Below are positions 26,866-35,909 of a stretch of DNA of 64,000 nucleotides, piece by piece. The notes under the pieces were generated by a model, which was given only the letters and a program-made list of their open reading frames with translations, had not been told where the DNA came from and did not search any database. The DNA comes from Bacillota bacterium (GTDB lineage: Bacteria; Bacillota; Clostridia; Acetivibrionales; DSM-1351). The position numbers and the translations under genes are program-made. Position 1 is the stretch's first letter, and every line of letters starts with the position of its first letter. The DNA lies in NCBI GenBank assembly GCA_023439045.1, contig JAEXOY010000021.1, forward strand, positions 186,001 through 250,000, read 5' to 3'.

Positions 26866-27801
26866 ATGATTTATTATGACTCTAGTGATGTTTCTAAATT
26901 GCTACAACGAGCTTTAAAAGGGGACAAAGATGCAAGAATAGAAATAAGTTCGATAAAAGTCCCATTTGCAGTTTCAAAGGATTATTCAATATTAATTATC
27001 GCACAAGATAAACATGCATTTATTGACTCAAAAGGAGAAGTACATGTTTTAAATTCTGAACCCAAAGCTGATGGTTTAAAAAAACAAATGGCAGATGTTT
27101 ATCAGAGGGACTCGGAATGTATATCATGGTTTAACTTTCAATTACCTGAAAAGTTTATTGTTACTGAAATGAAATTTGAGGACGACAAATTTAGCTTTAT
27201 ATCCTCTGAAAATCAGGTAGTATCTGGTGATATAAATCAAATAAACAGAGCAATGATGAAATTGGCATTTTCAACTAAACCGTTAACAGAGACAGAAATT
27301 GAAAAGTGTTTTTTTAACATACCGGACTTAGCTATAACACAGACTAATCAAAAGAAAACTACAAAGCAGAATTATAAGATAACTGATGAAATTATAGGAC
27401 TGGTTCGCTTTAATGAGCAGCTCCAAGGCTATTATGGAGAGTACAAAACAGCAAGCCTTTCTTTTAAAGTATTCATTGACACGGACAGTCGCAAAAAAAC
27501 TATTCAAGTTTTATCTTTTGTACATAAAGTAATATCGGATTTTAAGACATTTGATGAAAGTGCAAGAAATTTTGCTGCAGAAGAATTGCTTGCACTAAAA
27601 AACGATGCTTGGTTAGATGAGGGAGAAGCCATCGTTTCTAAGGAGGATTTTATTTCTAAAATGTTGATTGAAAGTATTACTTTTGAAGAAAATAAACAAT
27701 TTCAAATCTGCTACAATGATGGCGAATTATTCTGGGGCCATAGTATTATAGTTGATATCAATAAAAAAGGAATGCCAAATAAAGCAGAAATATACGGATA
27801 A
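26866..27801 (+). CDS. DUF2262 domain protein
   Basis: About 311 residues, no signal peptide or membrane segment. The C-terminal 130 residues match the DUF2262 pattern: FIDTDSRKKTIQVLSFVHKV, then DAWLDEGEAIVSKEDF, and a final FQICYNDGELFWGHSIIVDI. The N-terminal part (SKLLQRALKGDKDARIEISS) is not recognised. Function of the family is unknown. The start is uncertain: ATG 26866 (weak GTAGG 10 nt upstream) or ATG 26842. Island gene, convergent with an MFS gene. Confidence 0.7.
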   Translation: MIYYDSSDVSKLLQRALKGDKDARIEISSIKVPFAVSKDYSILIIAQDKHAFIDSKGEVHVLNSEPKADGLKKQMADVYQRDSECISWFNFQLPEKFIVTEMKFEDDKFSFISSENQVVSGDINQINRAMMKLAFSTKPLTETEIEKCFFNIPDLAITQTNQKKTTKQNYKITDEIIGLVRFNEQLQGYYGEYKTASLSFKVFIDTDSRKKTIQVLSFVHKVISDFKTFDESARNFAAEELLALKNDAWLDEGEAIVSKEDFISKMLIESITFEENKQFQICYNDGELFWGHSIIVDINKKGMPNKAEIYG

Positions 27802-27884
27802 AAAATTAGAACTTGATAAAATGGAACGGTTCTTTTGATTCCAAACAAGGAAGCACAAGAACTGTCTCCTGCTTTCTAAGCATA

Positions 27885-29099
27885 TTATTCAGTGGATTTA
27901 CCAGCTCTTAATAAAGCTTTGTTGCTTATAAGAAAAAAGCTCTGTGAAAAGAGTAGAATACCGGTTACAATAAGTAACCATTCTATTTTTATTATATCGG
28001 ACAATGGTCCAAATATAAGCATTCCCAATGGCATCATGGAACTCGATATCATACCAAAAACCCCATATACCCTGCCTAAAAAATCTCCTTCGACCTTTTC
28101 CTGCAATAAAACGGTTGAAGGTGTATTAAAGAACGGCAAAGAAACCCCGATTATTCCTAGGAAAACTAAATATAGCCAAAAGTTAGGAGTCACTCCAAGC
28201 GCAAAGGTACAAGCTCCAATAATAACACTTGAAACTGTCATTGTATAAATTCTGTTTTTAAAGCCTTCCCAATAAGCCAAAATGATTCCGCCTATTACCA
28301 TCCCGCATGAAAACGCTATTTCAACTACTGTCAGCCGCCAAACATCATTACCAAAACTTCGAACAACCTGTAATGGCGTTAAAAATGCTACAGGTGCAGC
28401 TAGAAAAAAGAAAAATGCACAGAACAAAAAGAATTGCTTAACATATTTATGATTTTTTATGTAAATGAAGCCCAAACGTAAATCGGCAAAATAACTCAAT
28501 GTTTGCATTTCTAATGCTTTTGCATGAATTGGTACTTTTAAAAAGAAAAGTAGGGTACAAACCGCTATTGCTGCAGTGAAAACATCGATAAAGAATATGG
28601 TTTCAATGTTAGCCATAGAAAGCAATGCACCACTTAACATAGGAGATATCAGCATAATGACAGCCTGAATGCTTCCATTAGTAGCGTTCACTTTTGTAAG
28701 TTTATCTTCAGGCACAAGTTGTGGAAGGAAGGCTCCTACAGTCGGTATTTGTACTCCAGCTCCAAGTGCACGGATAGCAGACATAAAAAAGAGTAACCAA
28801 ATGCCATCAAAACCTAATAGAAAAACTATGGCTAAGACTAGTGTTGAAATAGCAATCATTGAATCTGAGAGAATTATCAGAACTTTACGATTATAGCGGT
28901 CAGCCCATACCCCTGCAAACGGAGATACAAAAAAGGTAGGTAGAAAGCCGCAAAGGATCGATATGGTCAATATAATTCCTGATTCTGATTTTAATGTAAT
29001 ATACCATATAATTGCATATTGAACCAGTGAAGATCCAAAGAGTGAAATAGCCTGACTGGTCAAAAATAATAATAAATTCTTTTTATAATTTTCATTCAT
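27885..29099 (-). CDS. MFS exporter (MFS_3, drug-efflux type)
   Basis: A 404-residue, 12-helix major facilitator protein. The loop between helices 2 and 3 has GVWADRYNRKVLIILSD, and the N-terminus NYKKNLLLFLTSQAISLFGS is typical of the macrolide-efflux-like group. It lies 51 bp downstream of the aspartyl protease-like gene on the same strand, so both are probably transcribed from the divergent MerR-controlled promoter. The substrate is unknown. Confidence 0.85.
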   Translation of the reverse strand: MNENYKKNLLLFLTSQAISLFGSSLVQYAIIWYITLKSESGIILTISILCGFLPTFFVSPFAGVWADRYNRKVLIILSDSMIAISTLVLAIVFLLGFDGIWLLFFMSAIRALGAGVQIPTVGAFLPQLVPEDKLTKVNATNGSIQAVIMLISPMLSGALLSMANIETIFFIDVFTAAIAVCTLLFFLKVPIHAKALEMQTLSYFADLRLGFIYIKNHKYVKQFFLFCAFFFFLAAPVAFLTPLQVVRSFGNDVWRLTVVEIAFSCGMVIGGIILAYWEGFKNRIYTMTVSSVIIGACTFALGVTPNFWLYLVFLGIIGVSLPFFNTPSTVLLQEKVEGDFLGRVYGVFGMISSSMMPLGMLIFGPLSDIIKIEWLLIVTGILLFSQSFFLISNKALLRAGKSTE

Positions 29100-29150
29100 A
29101 TCTTAATGACTCCGTCCTAAAACCTTAATAAAAAATAGTATTATATTATC

Positions 29151-30374
29151 TCACTTTAAATATAACATCATTTTAGTATAATCAAATATAACCTTATGAG
29201 TTCTAAAAAATTCGTGAGAAATTAATCCACCGATTCTGAAACCAAAACAATGTTCAATTGATGGTGGAAAAGGTCCATAAAGGCCACTTTGATTTCTTTC
29301 ATAAACCCCACCCAGACTTAAACTTTCAATATCAAAAGGTATTGATTTCATTTTCCCACCACCACCAGATCCATAGAAGGTTTCACTTTTTCTTAAAGCA
29401 AATCCACATTCTTTAATAGTAGATTTTGGACAAGTAAAGGAGTTTCCTGAAAGTCCTGTATCTATAAAAAATAACATTTCACTGCTACTATTTACTTTTC
29501 CCTTGGCAAGCATAAAATGGTCACTTGCCATCCAAAACGGGATGTGGTGAAAAGCCTCGGCTTTTAGCTCATCTTCCAATAGTGTTGCTGAATCCTTACT
29601 CACAATCTCGAATGCAACTTTTTCATTAATGTAATCCATCGTTGTTAGAAAATGATAAAAGATACCCGTGCCCAATATACCATCAACTCTAAATTCATCA
29701 CCATATAACTCGGATGAAATCGTTTTTGTGTCCATTAAAATTACTGGTAGATTCTTTACTTGAAAATCACCCAATTGAATAGAATCAATACAAGAATGAA
29801 TAAAGGATCCCTTTTTCCCACCTCCAAAAGCATTCGTCTTTTCCTGACCGAATTCCTTAAGAGCAAGGCTTCTGGCATATGTTGTATCGATAATGAGTTC
29901 ACCGCCGCCTGTATCAATAATAAAGTTAACAGGAGATGCTCTATTGATGCTGACTCTTACTAATGGCAGAGGATCTTTTTTTAGAAATTTCAATTCAGTT
30001 CTACTTTTAGTTGAAGAAGTATTATAAACCTTTAAATTTTTCAAATACTCCAGCTTAGTTGCATATGATTTTCGATTGACTGAATTCATAAAAGTTGATG
30101 CATTTTCATAATCATCTTTCCTAAAATACAAATCTGCTAGAAAAGATTTAATAACTTTTGATCTCGGCATCAGTTCGAGTGCTTTTTGAAAATACTTCTC
30201 AGCTGCATTTAAATTATTTTCTAACAAAGCAATATAGCCAGTATATATTATTGAGCTTTTATCATAAGGTAATTCAACTAAAATTTCAGAAAAGATTTTT
30301 TTAGATTCATTAAAGTTTCCACTCTTAAATAATTGCATAGCATTTTTTAATTTGGATTCTTGATTCTTTGTCAT
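29151..30374 (-). CDS. TPR protein with two retropepsin-like aspartyl protease domains
   Basis: About 407 residues, no signal peptide. Residues about 5-115 contain tetratricopeptide repeats (e.g. LENNLNAAEKYFQKALELMP). Two retropepsin-like units follow, each with a catalytic triad motif: FIIDTGGGELIID near residue 155 with hydrophobic partner VDGILGTGIF, and FFIDTGLSGNSFT near residue 305 with IGGLISHEFF. Two active-site Asp in one chain could form one bilobal protease, as in pepsin-like enzymes. The ATG at 30374 is preferred (GGGGG 9 nt upstream) over 30392. It is divergent from a MerR gene, with an MFS gene downstream. Substrate unknown. Confidence 0.75.
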   Translation of the reverse strand: MTKNQESKLKNAMQLFKSGNFNESKKIFSEILVELPYDKSSIIYTGYIALLENNLNAAEKYFQKALELMPRSKVIKSFLADLYFRKDDYENASTFMNSVNRKSYATKLEYLKNLKVYNTSSTKSRTELKFLKKDPLPLVRVSINRASPVNFIIDTGGGELIIDTTYARSLALKEFGQEKTNAFGGGKKGSFIHSCIDSIQLGDFQVKNLPVILMDTKTISSELYGDEFRVDGILGTGIFYHFLTTMDYINEKVAFEIVSKDSATLLEDELKAEAFHHIPFWMASDHFMLAKGKVNSSSEMLFFIDTGLSGNSFTCPKSTIKECGFALRKSETFYGSGGGGKMKSIPFDIESLSLGGVYERNQSGLYGPFPPSIEHCFGFRIGGLISHEFFRTHKVIFDYTKMMLYLK

Positions 30375-30423
30375 AACAAATTCCCCCTTCATTTACTTTT
30401 ATTCATTTTCAGTATATTATATA

Positions 30424-30432
30424 CCCTAAGGG
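30424..30432. promoter_or_regulatory. MerR-type operator candidate
   Basis: The palindrome CCCT-A-AGGG lies between the divergent protease and MerR genes and overlaps the merR ribosome site. On the minus strand TTGACT (30442-30437) and an AT-rich TATATAAT box flank it. Its location suits control of both promoters by the MerR protein. Confidence 0.45.
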
Positions 30433-30445
30433 GAGAGTCAATATT

Positions 30446-31258
30446 ATGAATGAAAATTTATTTTCTATAGGAGAAATCTCCAAGATTAAGGGAATAACCA
30501 TTAAAGCTCTACGCTTTTATGAAAAAATCGGTTTGATAAAACCTCACTACACAGATCCATCTACAAGATTCAGATATTATTCACTTGAACAGTTCATTCA
30601 TTTGGATATAATTAAAGCAGCCCGCTCCATGGATATAAGCCCTAAAGATGTGAAGGTTATTCTTGAGAAGAAGGATAATAAAGTATTATTGGATTTTATG
30701 AATTATCAAAAAGAGAGTGCTGCACTTAAAATTGCAGAATTACAGAAAATGATTTCAATAATTGATGCAACACAAAACACTATTAATAACTCAGTTTCAT
30801 CAATTTCTCAACAGGATATATTTTTCAAGGATATACCGCTTCGTTACATTATTTCAAAAAAGTTTGATGACTTTACAAAGAAGAAAGCTTTACTCATTGA
30901 ATATTCAAAATTTCATAAGATTATTGAAGAGGATATGCTTATAGATAATTACGAAACCGGTATTATCTGTACATCAAACGATAGGAATGAATTTCATCCA
31001 TCAGAGATCTATAATGGAGTTAATGTAATCTCAAAATCTAATAAGTCCAGGTTATCTGAAATTCAAGCAGGAAGATATCTATGTATTTGTTATAATGAGC
31101 ATAATGCCGAGGAACAGTTATCCAAACTCTATAGGTATATAAATCTGAATAAACTAAAACCATCTTTGATGATACAGGTTGACTTGTTAAATAATGTGTT
31201 TGAAACAGAAACACAGTATGTAGAGATGCAAGTTATAGTTAACAACGATGAGACATAA
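30446..31258 (+). CDS. MerR-family regulator
   Basis: A 270-residue regulator. Residues 5-75 are the winged helix-turn-helix (LFSIGEISKIKGITIKALRF, then YEKIGLIKP), followed by a coiled-coil linker (about 85-125) and a C-terminal effector domain of about 140 residues without metal-binding Cys, so it senses an organic ligand. This layout is that of BmrR/BltR-type regulators of multidrug efflux. GGGGAG (30430-30435) precedes the ATG. It is divergent from the protease-MFS unit, its likely target. Confidence 0.86.
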   Translation: MNENLFSIGEISKIKGITIKALRFYEKIGLIKPHYTDPSTRFRYYSLEQFIHLDIIKAARSMDISPKDVKVILEKKDNKVLLDFMNYQKESAALKIAELQKMISIIDATQNTINNSVSSISQQDIFFKDIPLRYIISKKFDDFTKKKALLIEYSKFHKIIEEDMLIDNYETGIICTSNDRNEFHPSEIYNGVNVISKSNKSRLSEIQAGRYLCICYNEHNAEEQLSKLYRYINLNKLKPSLMIQVDLLNNVFETETQYVEMQVIVNNDET

Positions 31259-31417
31259 ACTAAGTTGGTAAGAATATTAAGCTATTAATTTACAATAATA
31301 AATAATTGGTTTTATAATTATTGTTCATTGGAATTATAAGTTGACAGTGGTAAATTTTAGCATTATGATATGAGTGTTATTCATTATATTAATAGGTTTG
31401 ATATGTGAGGGGCGTTA

Positions 31418-31735
31418 ATGAAATTAGCAATATTTATTATAAAGGTATTATTTCAAATATTAATTTATACTTTTAAATCCATAAGTATTGCATTAATCAA
31501 TACGTGTGAATCTAATTTTGTTCGTGCACAGGTTTGGAAGGAAACATTTGTTATCAAACTATATCCTTTCTCAATGATATTTATTGTAATTTACCTTACC
31601 TTAAGATTGGCTTCTTTACGTATTTCAAAATACTCAACGATTTCACTAGATATTATATTTTTCTTTAGTATATTGATTCTTGTTATGTATCAAGTATTTA
31701 AAGAACCTGAAAATCTTTTCTCAAAAAATTCTTAA
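31418..31735 (+). CDS. Small membrane protein before the SecA-like gene
   Basis: A 105-residue protein with three hydrophobic stretches (about 4-25, 48-66, 76-95) separated by basic loops. No family is recognised. GAGGGG (31407-31412) lies 5 nt before the ATG. It is 155 bp upstream of the SecA-like gene on the same strand. It could be a membrane partner of that ATPase, but this rests on position only. Confidence 0.6.
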   Translation: MKLAIFIIKVLFQILIYTFKSISIALINTCESNFVRAQVWKETFVIKLYPFSMIFIVIYLTLRLASLRISKYSTISLDIIFFFSILILVMYQVFKEPENLFSKNS

Positions 31736-31890
31736 TCATCATTACCGAATTTCATAATCAAAAGTAACCTGATTTTTACATCAGAATTTATCATAATTAA
31801 TGATATTTTATGATGCATTTTTGTGTTTGAATCTAATGCTGTTTGATTACAGATCGGTTATATTTTTTATTTTTTAAGGAGGGTTTTTGT

Positions 31891-34290
31891 GTGTTTAAAA
31901 AAATAATAAATCATAAAAATAATTCAGTTTATTTAAGTTTGATTCCATGTAGTGAAATTTTAAATAAAATTAAAATGATTAGCTTTAAAAATCAGACGGA
32001 CGCTATGCTTCACAATTATTCTGAAGAACTAATTTGCAGGGCTAGAAGCGGTATTTCTTTGGATAAATTGCTTATAGAGGCATTCGCGCTTGTAAATGAA
32101 GCAATCTATAGAGTATTGCAAATAAACGCTTTTGATGTGCAAATAATAGCTGGTATTGAGTTATATAATTGTAAATTGATAGAGATGCAGACAGGTGAAG
32201 GGAAAACATTGGCTGCTGTTTTCCCAGCGTATCTAAACGCACTGACCGGGGATGGTGTACATGTTCTGACGTTTAATGATTATTTAGCCCTTAGGGATGC
32301 AAACTGGATGGGACCAATATTTGAGTTCCTTGGTCTATCAGTGGGTTTTGTTCAGGAAGGTATGGGTAAGCAGGAGAGGAAAAAAGCTTATGCTTGTGAC
32401 ATTACATATGTAACAGCAAAAGAAGCCGGATTCGATTATTTAAGAGATTCACTAAGTTATGAAGTAAATGAGCTTGTTCATCGTCCTTTTAATTATGCAA
32501 TTGTTGATGAAGCAGATTCTATCATGATAGATGAAGCGAGAATACCTCTTGTTTTGGCAGCAAGTATAAATGAAGAAACAGATTCACCCCAATATATAGT
32601 TAATATGGTTAGGCAGTTGCAGGTAGGTTCGGATTTTAATACAGATGACTCTTCTCGAAATATTTACCTTACAGATAAAGGAATAAAACATGTTGAAGAT
32701 ATATTACATTGCGGTAACCTTTATGAAGCAGACAATTTCAAATTACTGACGGAAATCCATAGTGCCTTACATGCAGAGATACTATTAAAACGCGATGTTG
32801 ATTATATTGTTAAAGGTGAAAAAATAGAACTAATTGATGAATTTACAGGCAGAATAGCCGAAAATAGACATTGGCCAGACGGGTTACAAGCTGCTATAGA
32901 GGCAAAAGAAGGCTTGAACTCAGATTCAAAAGGCCGTATTATGAGTTCCATTACTATTCAAAGCTTTATAAAATTATATCCTAAAATATCTGGAATGACT
33001 GGTACTGCCGTAAGCTCCTATGATGAATTTTTGGAGTTTTATGACCTGGAAACTATTGTTATACCCTCAAATCAGCCTTGTATCAGAATGGATTATCCTG
33101 ATTTGATTTTTTCACATAAAGAAGCGAAATATGATGCTTTGTTAAATGAGATTAGAAATATCAATGAAACTGGGAGACCAATATTAATTGGGACCAGTAG
33201 CATTACTGAGTCTGAATATATCGCAGCAATGTTAAATGAGTCCGGCATCCATTGTCAGGTGCTCAACGCAAAAAATGATGAACTAGAGGCACAGATAATT
33301 GCAAATGCAGGTGCTTTAGGTGCAGTAACTGTTTCGACAAATATGGCTGGACGTGGGACAGACATCAAATTAGGTGGATCAATTCAACAAGATAGAGAAC
33401 AAGTAATTACTTTAGGGGGACTATATGTAATTGGCACAAACAGGCATGAAAGTGTCAGAATTGACAATCAACTTCGAGGACGTACAGGGAGACAAGGAGA
33501 TCCGGGTTCATCACGTTTTTATATAAGCTTGGAAGATGATATTTTTAAAAAGTATGGTATCGATAGATTAATTCCTAAGAAGCATTTTCCCGCTAAACAA
33601 AGTGGCCCGATAAATACGCCTAGAGTACTGCAAGGGGTTGCAAGGATACAGCGCGTAATAGAGGGACAAAATAAAGATATCAGAACAACATTATGGAAAT
33701 ATTCTAACATTATCGAAATACAGAGAATGTATATATTCAATAATAGAAAAAGTGTATTATTTGGTAAAACAGACCATAATCTTTTTCAATTAATTGAGCC
33801 GGATTTATACTCTTTTATAAAAACCAGACTAGGTGTAAATAAACTAAATGATTTGTTGAAAAACTTAACCCTTCATTGCATAGATCAATGTTGGGCTGAT
33901 TATCTGGATCAAATTGCTTATTTACGTGAAGGCATTCATCTTGTGATTATCGGCGGGCAAAATCCATTAGAAACTTATCTGTCCAATGTAGTTCAATTGT
34001 TCGAGGAACTTAAAGAACAAATCGAATCCAGTATAACCAATGCTTTCAGAAACATCAAGATTTCTGAGGAAGGGATTGATATTGGCATAAATGATATAAA
34101 AGGACCTTCATCAACATGGACTTATCTAATTAACGATAACCCATTTGCCGATGATCTTGGTTTGATGTTAGCTAGTAGCCGAAACATAGGATTTTCATCT
34201 GTTGCAGCGCTCGTTCCAATAATATCAATCAATATGATTATTAGTCTTATTTATCAGCGTTTTTTTAAGAAAGGTAAGCTGATTGAATAA
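31891..34290 (+). CDS. SecA-like protein-translocase ATPase with C-terminal membrane helix
   Basis: A 799-residue SecA homologue. It has Walker A TGEGKT (101-106), DEAD box VDEADS (205-210) with IDEARIPL, the helicase motif GRTGRQGDPGSSRFYISLED, and the helical wing motif IDQCWADYLDQIAYLREGIH. The usual C-terminal linker and zinc-binding Cys cluster are absent; the chain instead ends with a hydrophobic segment (about 770-790, AALVPIISINMIISLIYQ) and a basic tail, which would tether it to the membrane. The GTG at 31891 follows AAGGAGGG by 7 nt and is preferred to an upstream TTG. The setting suggests an accessory SecA2-like exporter, not the housekeeping SecA. Confidence 0.85.
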   Translation: MFKKIINHKNNSVYLSLIPCSEILNKIKMISFKNQTDAMLHNYSEELICRARSGISLDKLLIEAFALVNEAIYRVLQINAFDVQIIAGIELYNCKLIEMQTGEGKTLAAVFPAYLNALTGDGVHVLTFNDYLALRDANWMGPIFEFLGLSVGFVQEGMGKQERKKAYACDITYVTAKEAGFDYLRDSLSYEVNELVHRPFNYAIVDEADSIMIDEARIPLVLAASINEETDSPQYIVNMVRQLQVGSDFNTDDSSRNIYLTDKGIKHVEDILHCGNLYEADNFKLLTEIHSALHAEILLKRDVDYIVKGEKIELIDEFTGRIAENRHWPDGLQAAIEAKEGLNSDSKGRIMSSITIQSFIKLYPKISGMTGTAVSSYDEFLEFYDLETIVIPSNQPCIRMDYPDLIFSHKEAKYDALLNEIRNINETGRPILIGTSSITESEYIAAMLNESGIHCQVLNAKNDELEAQIIANAGALGAVTVSTNMAGRGTDIKLGGSIQQDREQVITLGGLYVIGTNRHESVRIDNQLRGRTGRQGDPGSSRFYISLEDDIFKKYGIDRLIPKKHFPAKQSGPINTPRVLQGVARIQRVIEGQNKDIRTTLWKYSNIIEIQRMYIFNNRKSVLFGKTDHNLFQLIEPDLYSFIKTRLGVNKLNDLLKNLTLHCIDQCWADYLDQIAYLREGIHLVIIGGQNPLETYLSNVVQLFEELKEQIESSITNAFRNIKISEEGIDIGINDIKGPSSTWTYLINDNPFADDLGLMLASSRNIGFSSVAALVPIISINMIISLIYQRFFKKGKLIE

Positions 34291-34332
34291 GAATTGAGAA
34301 TGATTAAAACATTTTAAAGGGAGAATTTTATT

Positions 34333-34448
34333 ATGAATTTAATAGCTAAAAAGCTGGGATTTGTTTTTTCTCGAATTCAAAGTTAACAGCAGCTGGCGTG
34401 GGAATAGGTTTCTTGTGGGGAATCGGTGGGAAAATCGTGCGAATTTAG
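34333..34448 (+). CDS. Glycine-rich hydrophobic micropeptide, possibly frameshifted
   Basis: AAAGGGAG lies 9 nt before an ATG 42 bp after the SecA-like gene. The frame MNLIAKKLGFVF-SRIQS stops at 34386. If the T6 run at 34370-34375 is read as T7, the peptide is 38 residues and continues FSNSKLTAAGVGIGFLW then GIGGKIVRI, ending at 34448. The second part has GxG and GIGG motifs like membrane-inserting peptides. It may be an export substrate of the neighbouring ATPase. The frameshift could be real decay, programmed slippage or a sequencing error. Confidence 0.4.
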
Positions 34449-34504
34449 AATTACCGCGAGTGAAACGCTGATATAGAGCTAAAATGCGATAAAGGTTTCA
34501 TGTA

Positions 34505-34555
34505 GAAGCAAGACATGGTGCTGGGTTCAAGGTTTTGGATAGATATTTTAATTAA
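34505..34555 (+). pseudogene. Third copy of the rubrerythrin 3' end
   Basis: Encodes [16 protein letters not shown] and a stop: the end of the 22398 gene with two substitutions and a 3-bp in-frame deletion. Its left boundary coincides, within 2 nt, with that of the fragment at 25363. No upstream coding part and no terminator follow directly. The adjoining sequence to 34691 contains no gene. Confidence 0.8.
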
Positions 34556-34691
34556 AAGTTTATACAAGAAGATATGATAAAATACAATTCTCACTATCGG
34601 GAATACGCTGAATATTAAGGTTTAGAGCCGAAGTTTAGAAAACTTATTTTGAGGGTTGTATTTTTTTGTGCGACTCTTGCAATTATTTAAA

Positions 34692-35879
34692 TCAGGTGAG
34701 TTTCATGGCTTTGGTAGAGATTAGATTCAGCAAAGCTATCACTGCACCGCCTAAGAATACCAGCTTATAACCGTCGTGTCCAAAGCTGTACCACAGGATT
34801 CCCCCCAGAAAAGGTAGGAACATGGAAACAATATGATCAATACTAGTTCCCAAAGAGAGAGAGGGCAAAACCTCCTCCTTATACAATGAGATTTTTTTCA
34901 TATATGTGGACCTTGCCATATTGACGGCGCTCATACTCTGATCGATGACATAGCATCCACAGATAATCAAGAGGGCTATATTATGCGTGAAAAGGTTTTC
35001 CGAAAAAGCATAACCCAGGCAGATGATAAAAAAAAGAACGGCTTCTCCACCAAGGACCATTTTCTCACCGACTCTATCCACAAGACATCCGATAAAGGGC
35101 TTTATCCAAATTCCCAGGACGGAGATGATAAAGAACAGGATAGTCATGGTAGATACTGGTTGTTTAAAGACATCCACTAGGACCCAGGGGCCAAAGGTGA
35201 TAAAAATCTGCTTTCTTGCACCAAATAATACACAAAGCCAGTAATATAGGTTGTACTCCTTACGGAACACAAATCTCGTCTTTGATTTTGGGCATTGTTT
35301 TGAAGGCATTAACATGAAAAGAATTGAAGCGCATAGTAAAGCTGCTGCACCAATGCTGAAGGAGATAGAATAGCTCAGATGTGCAAATTTGAACAAAATA
35401 CAGAGCAAAGCACTGCCAAGCACTAATGCAGCTGTGTTAACCGCACTGATTTTTCCAAGTGTTTTCCCAACTTCGTTGTTATTAGCAAAATCCATTCCGA
35501 TACTACTAGACAAAGGCATATAAGTGTGCTGCCCAATGCTGTATACAAAAATAAAGATGAGGATTGTAAGATAATTTGGTGTTAGCAGACCTAAAAGCAG
35601 CATCCCAACTGCAGCTATAGCATTAGCCAGTGCGGCAATACGGATATCCTTTATGGTACTTAGTAGTCCAATGACTAGAAACACAAGGAGCCCAGGTAGT
35701 TCTCTCGGGAATTCCAATGCAGAACGCTGGAGGATTTCAATATGTAGCTGGTCTTTTAAAAAGTTGTTCAAGGTTGCTCCTTCTACACTTTGTGCAAGGC
35801 CCAAAAAACCTGTTGCAGCTAGAAACAGAAGATAACTCCTTTCGGTGTCTTTTATTTGACTGATCCATTGTTTAATCAC
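34692..35879 (-). CDS. MFS transporter
   Basis: A 395-residue major facilitator with about 12 helices and an early segment FLAATGFLGLAQSVEGATLN; the central loop has KPFIGCLVDRVGEKMVLGGE. No substrate is evident. It starts with GTG preceded by GGAAGGAG. It lies 30 bp downstream of the MBL-fold gene on the same strand and probably forms an operon with it, controlled by the divergent AraC regulator. Confidence 0.82.
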   Translation of the reverse strand: MIKQWISQIKDTERSYLLFLAATGFLGLAQSVEGATLNNFLKDQLHIEILQRSALEFPRELPGLLVFLVIGLLSTIKDIRIAALANAIAAVGMLLLGLLTPNYLTILIFIFVYSIGQHTYMPLSSSIGMDFANNNEVGKTLGKISAVNTAALVLGSALLCILFKFAHLSYSISFSIGAAALLCASILFMLMPSKQCPKSKTRFVFRKEYNLYYWLCVLFGARKQIFITFGPWVLVDVFKQPVSTMTILFFIISVLGIWIKPFIGCLVDRVGEKMVLGGEAVLFFIICLGYAFSENLFTHNIALLIICGCYVIDQSMSAVNMARSTYMKKISLYKEEVLPSLSLGTSIDHIVSMFLPFLGGILWYSFGHDGYKLVFLGGAVIALLNLISTKAMKLT

Positions 35880-35909
35880 TAGAATTCTCCTTCCTAAATA
35901 GCTAATTAT

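Noticed and set aside
31891..34290. Housekeeping SecA
   Set aside because: It lacks the zinc-binding C-terminus, ends with a membrane helix and lies in an accessory segment, so an accessory role is more likely.
22398..34560. Intact transposon or prophage
   Set aside because: No transposase, complete integrase or phage structural gene is present; only a truncated serine recombinase was found.
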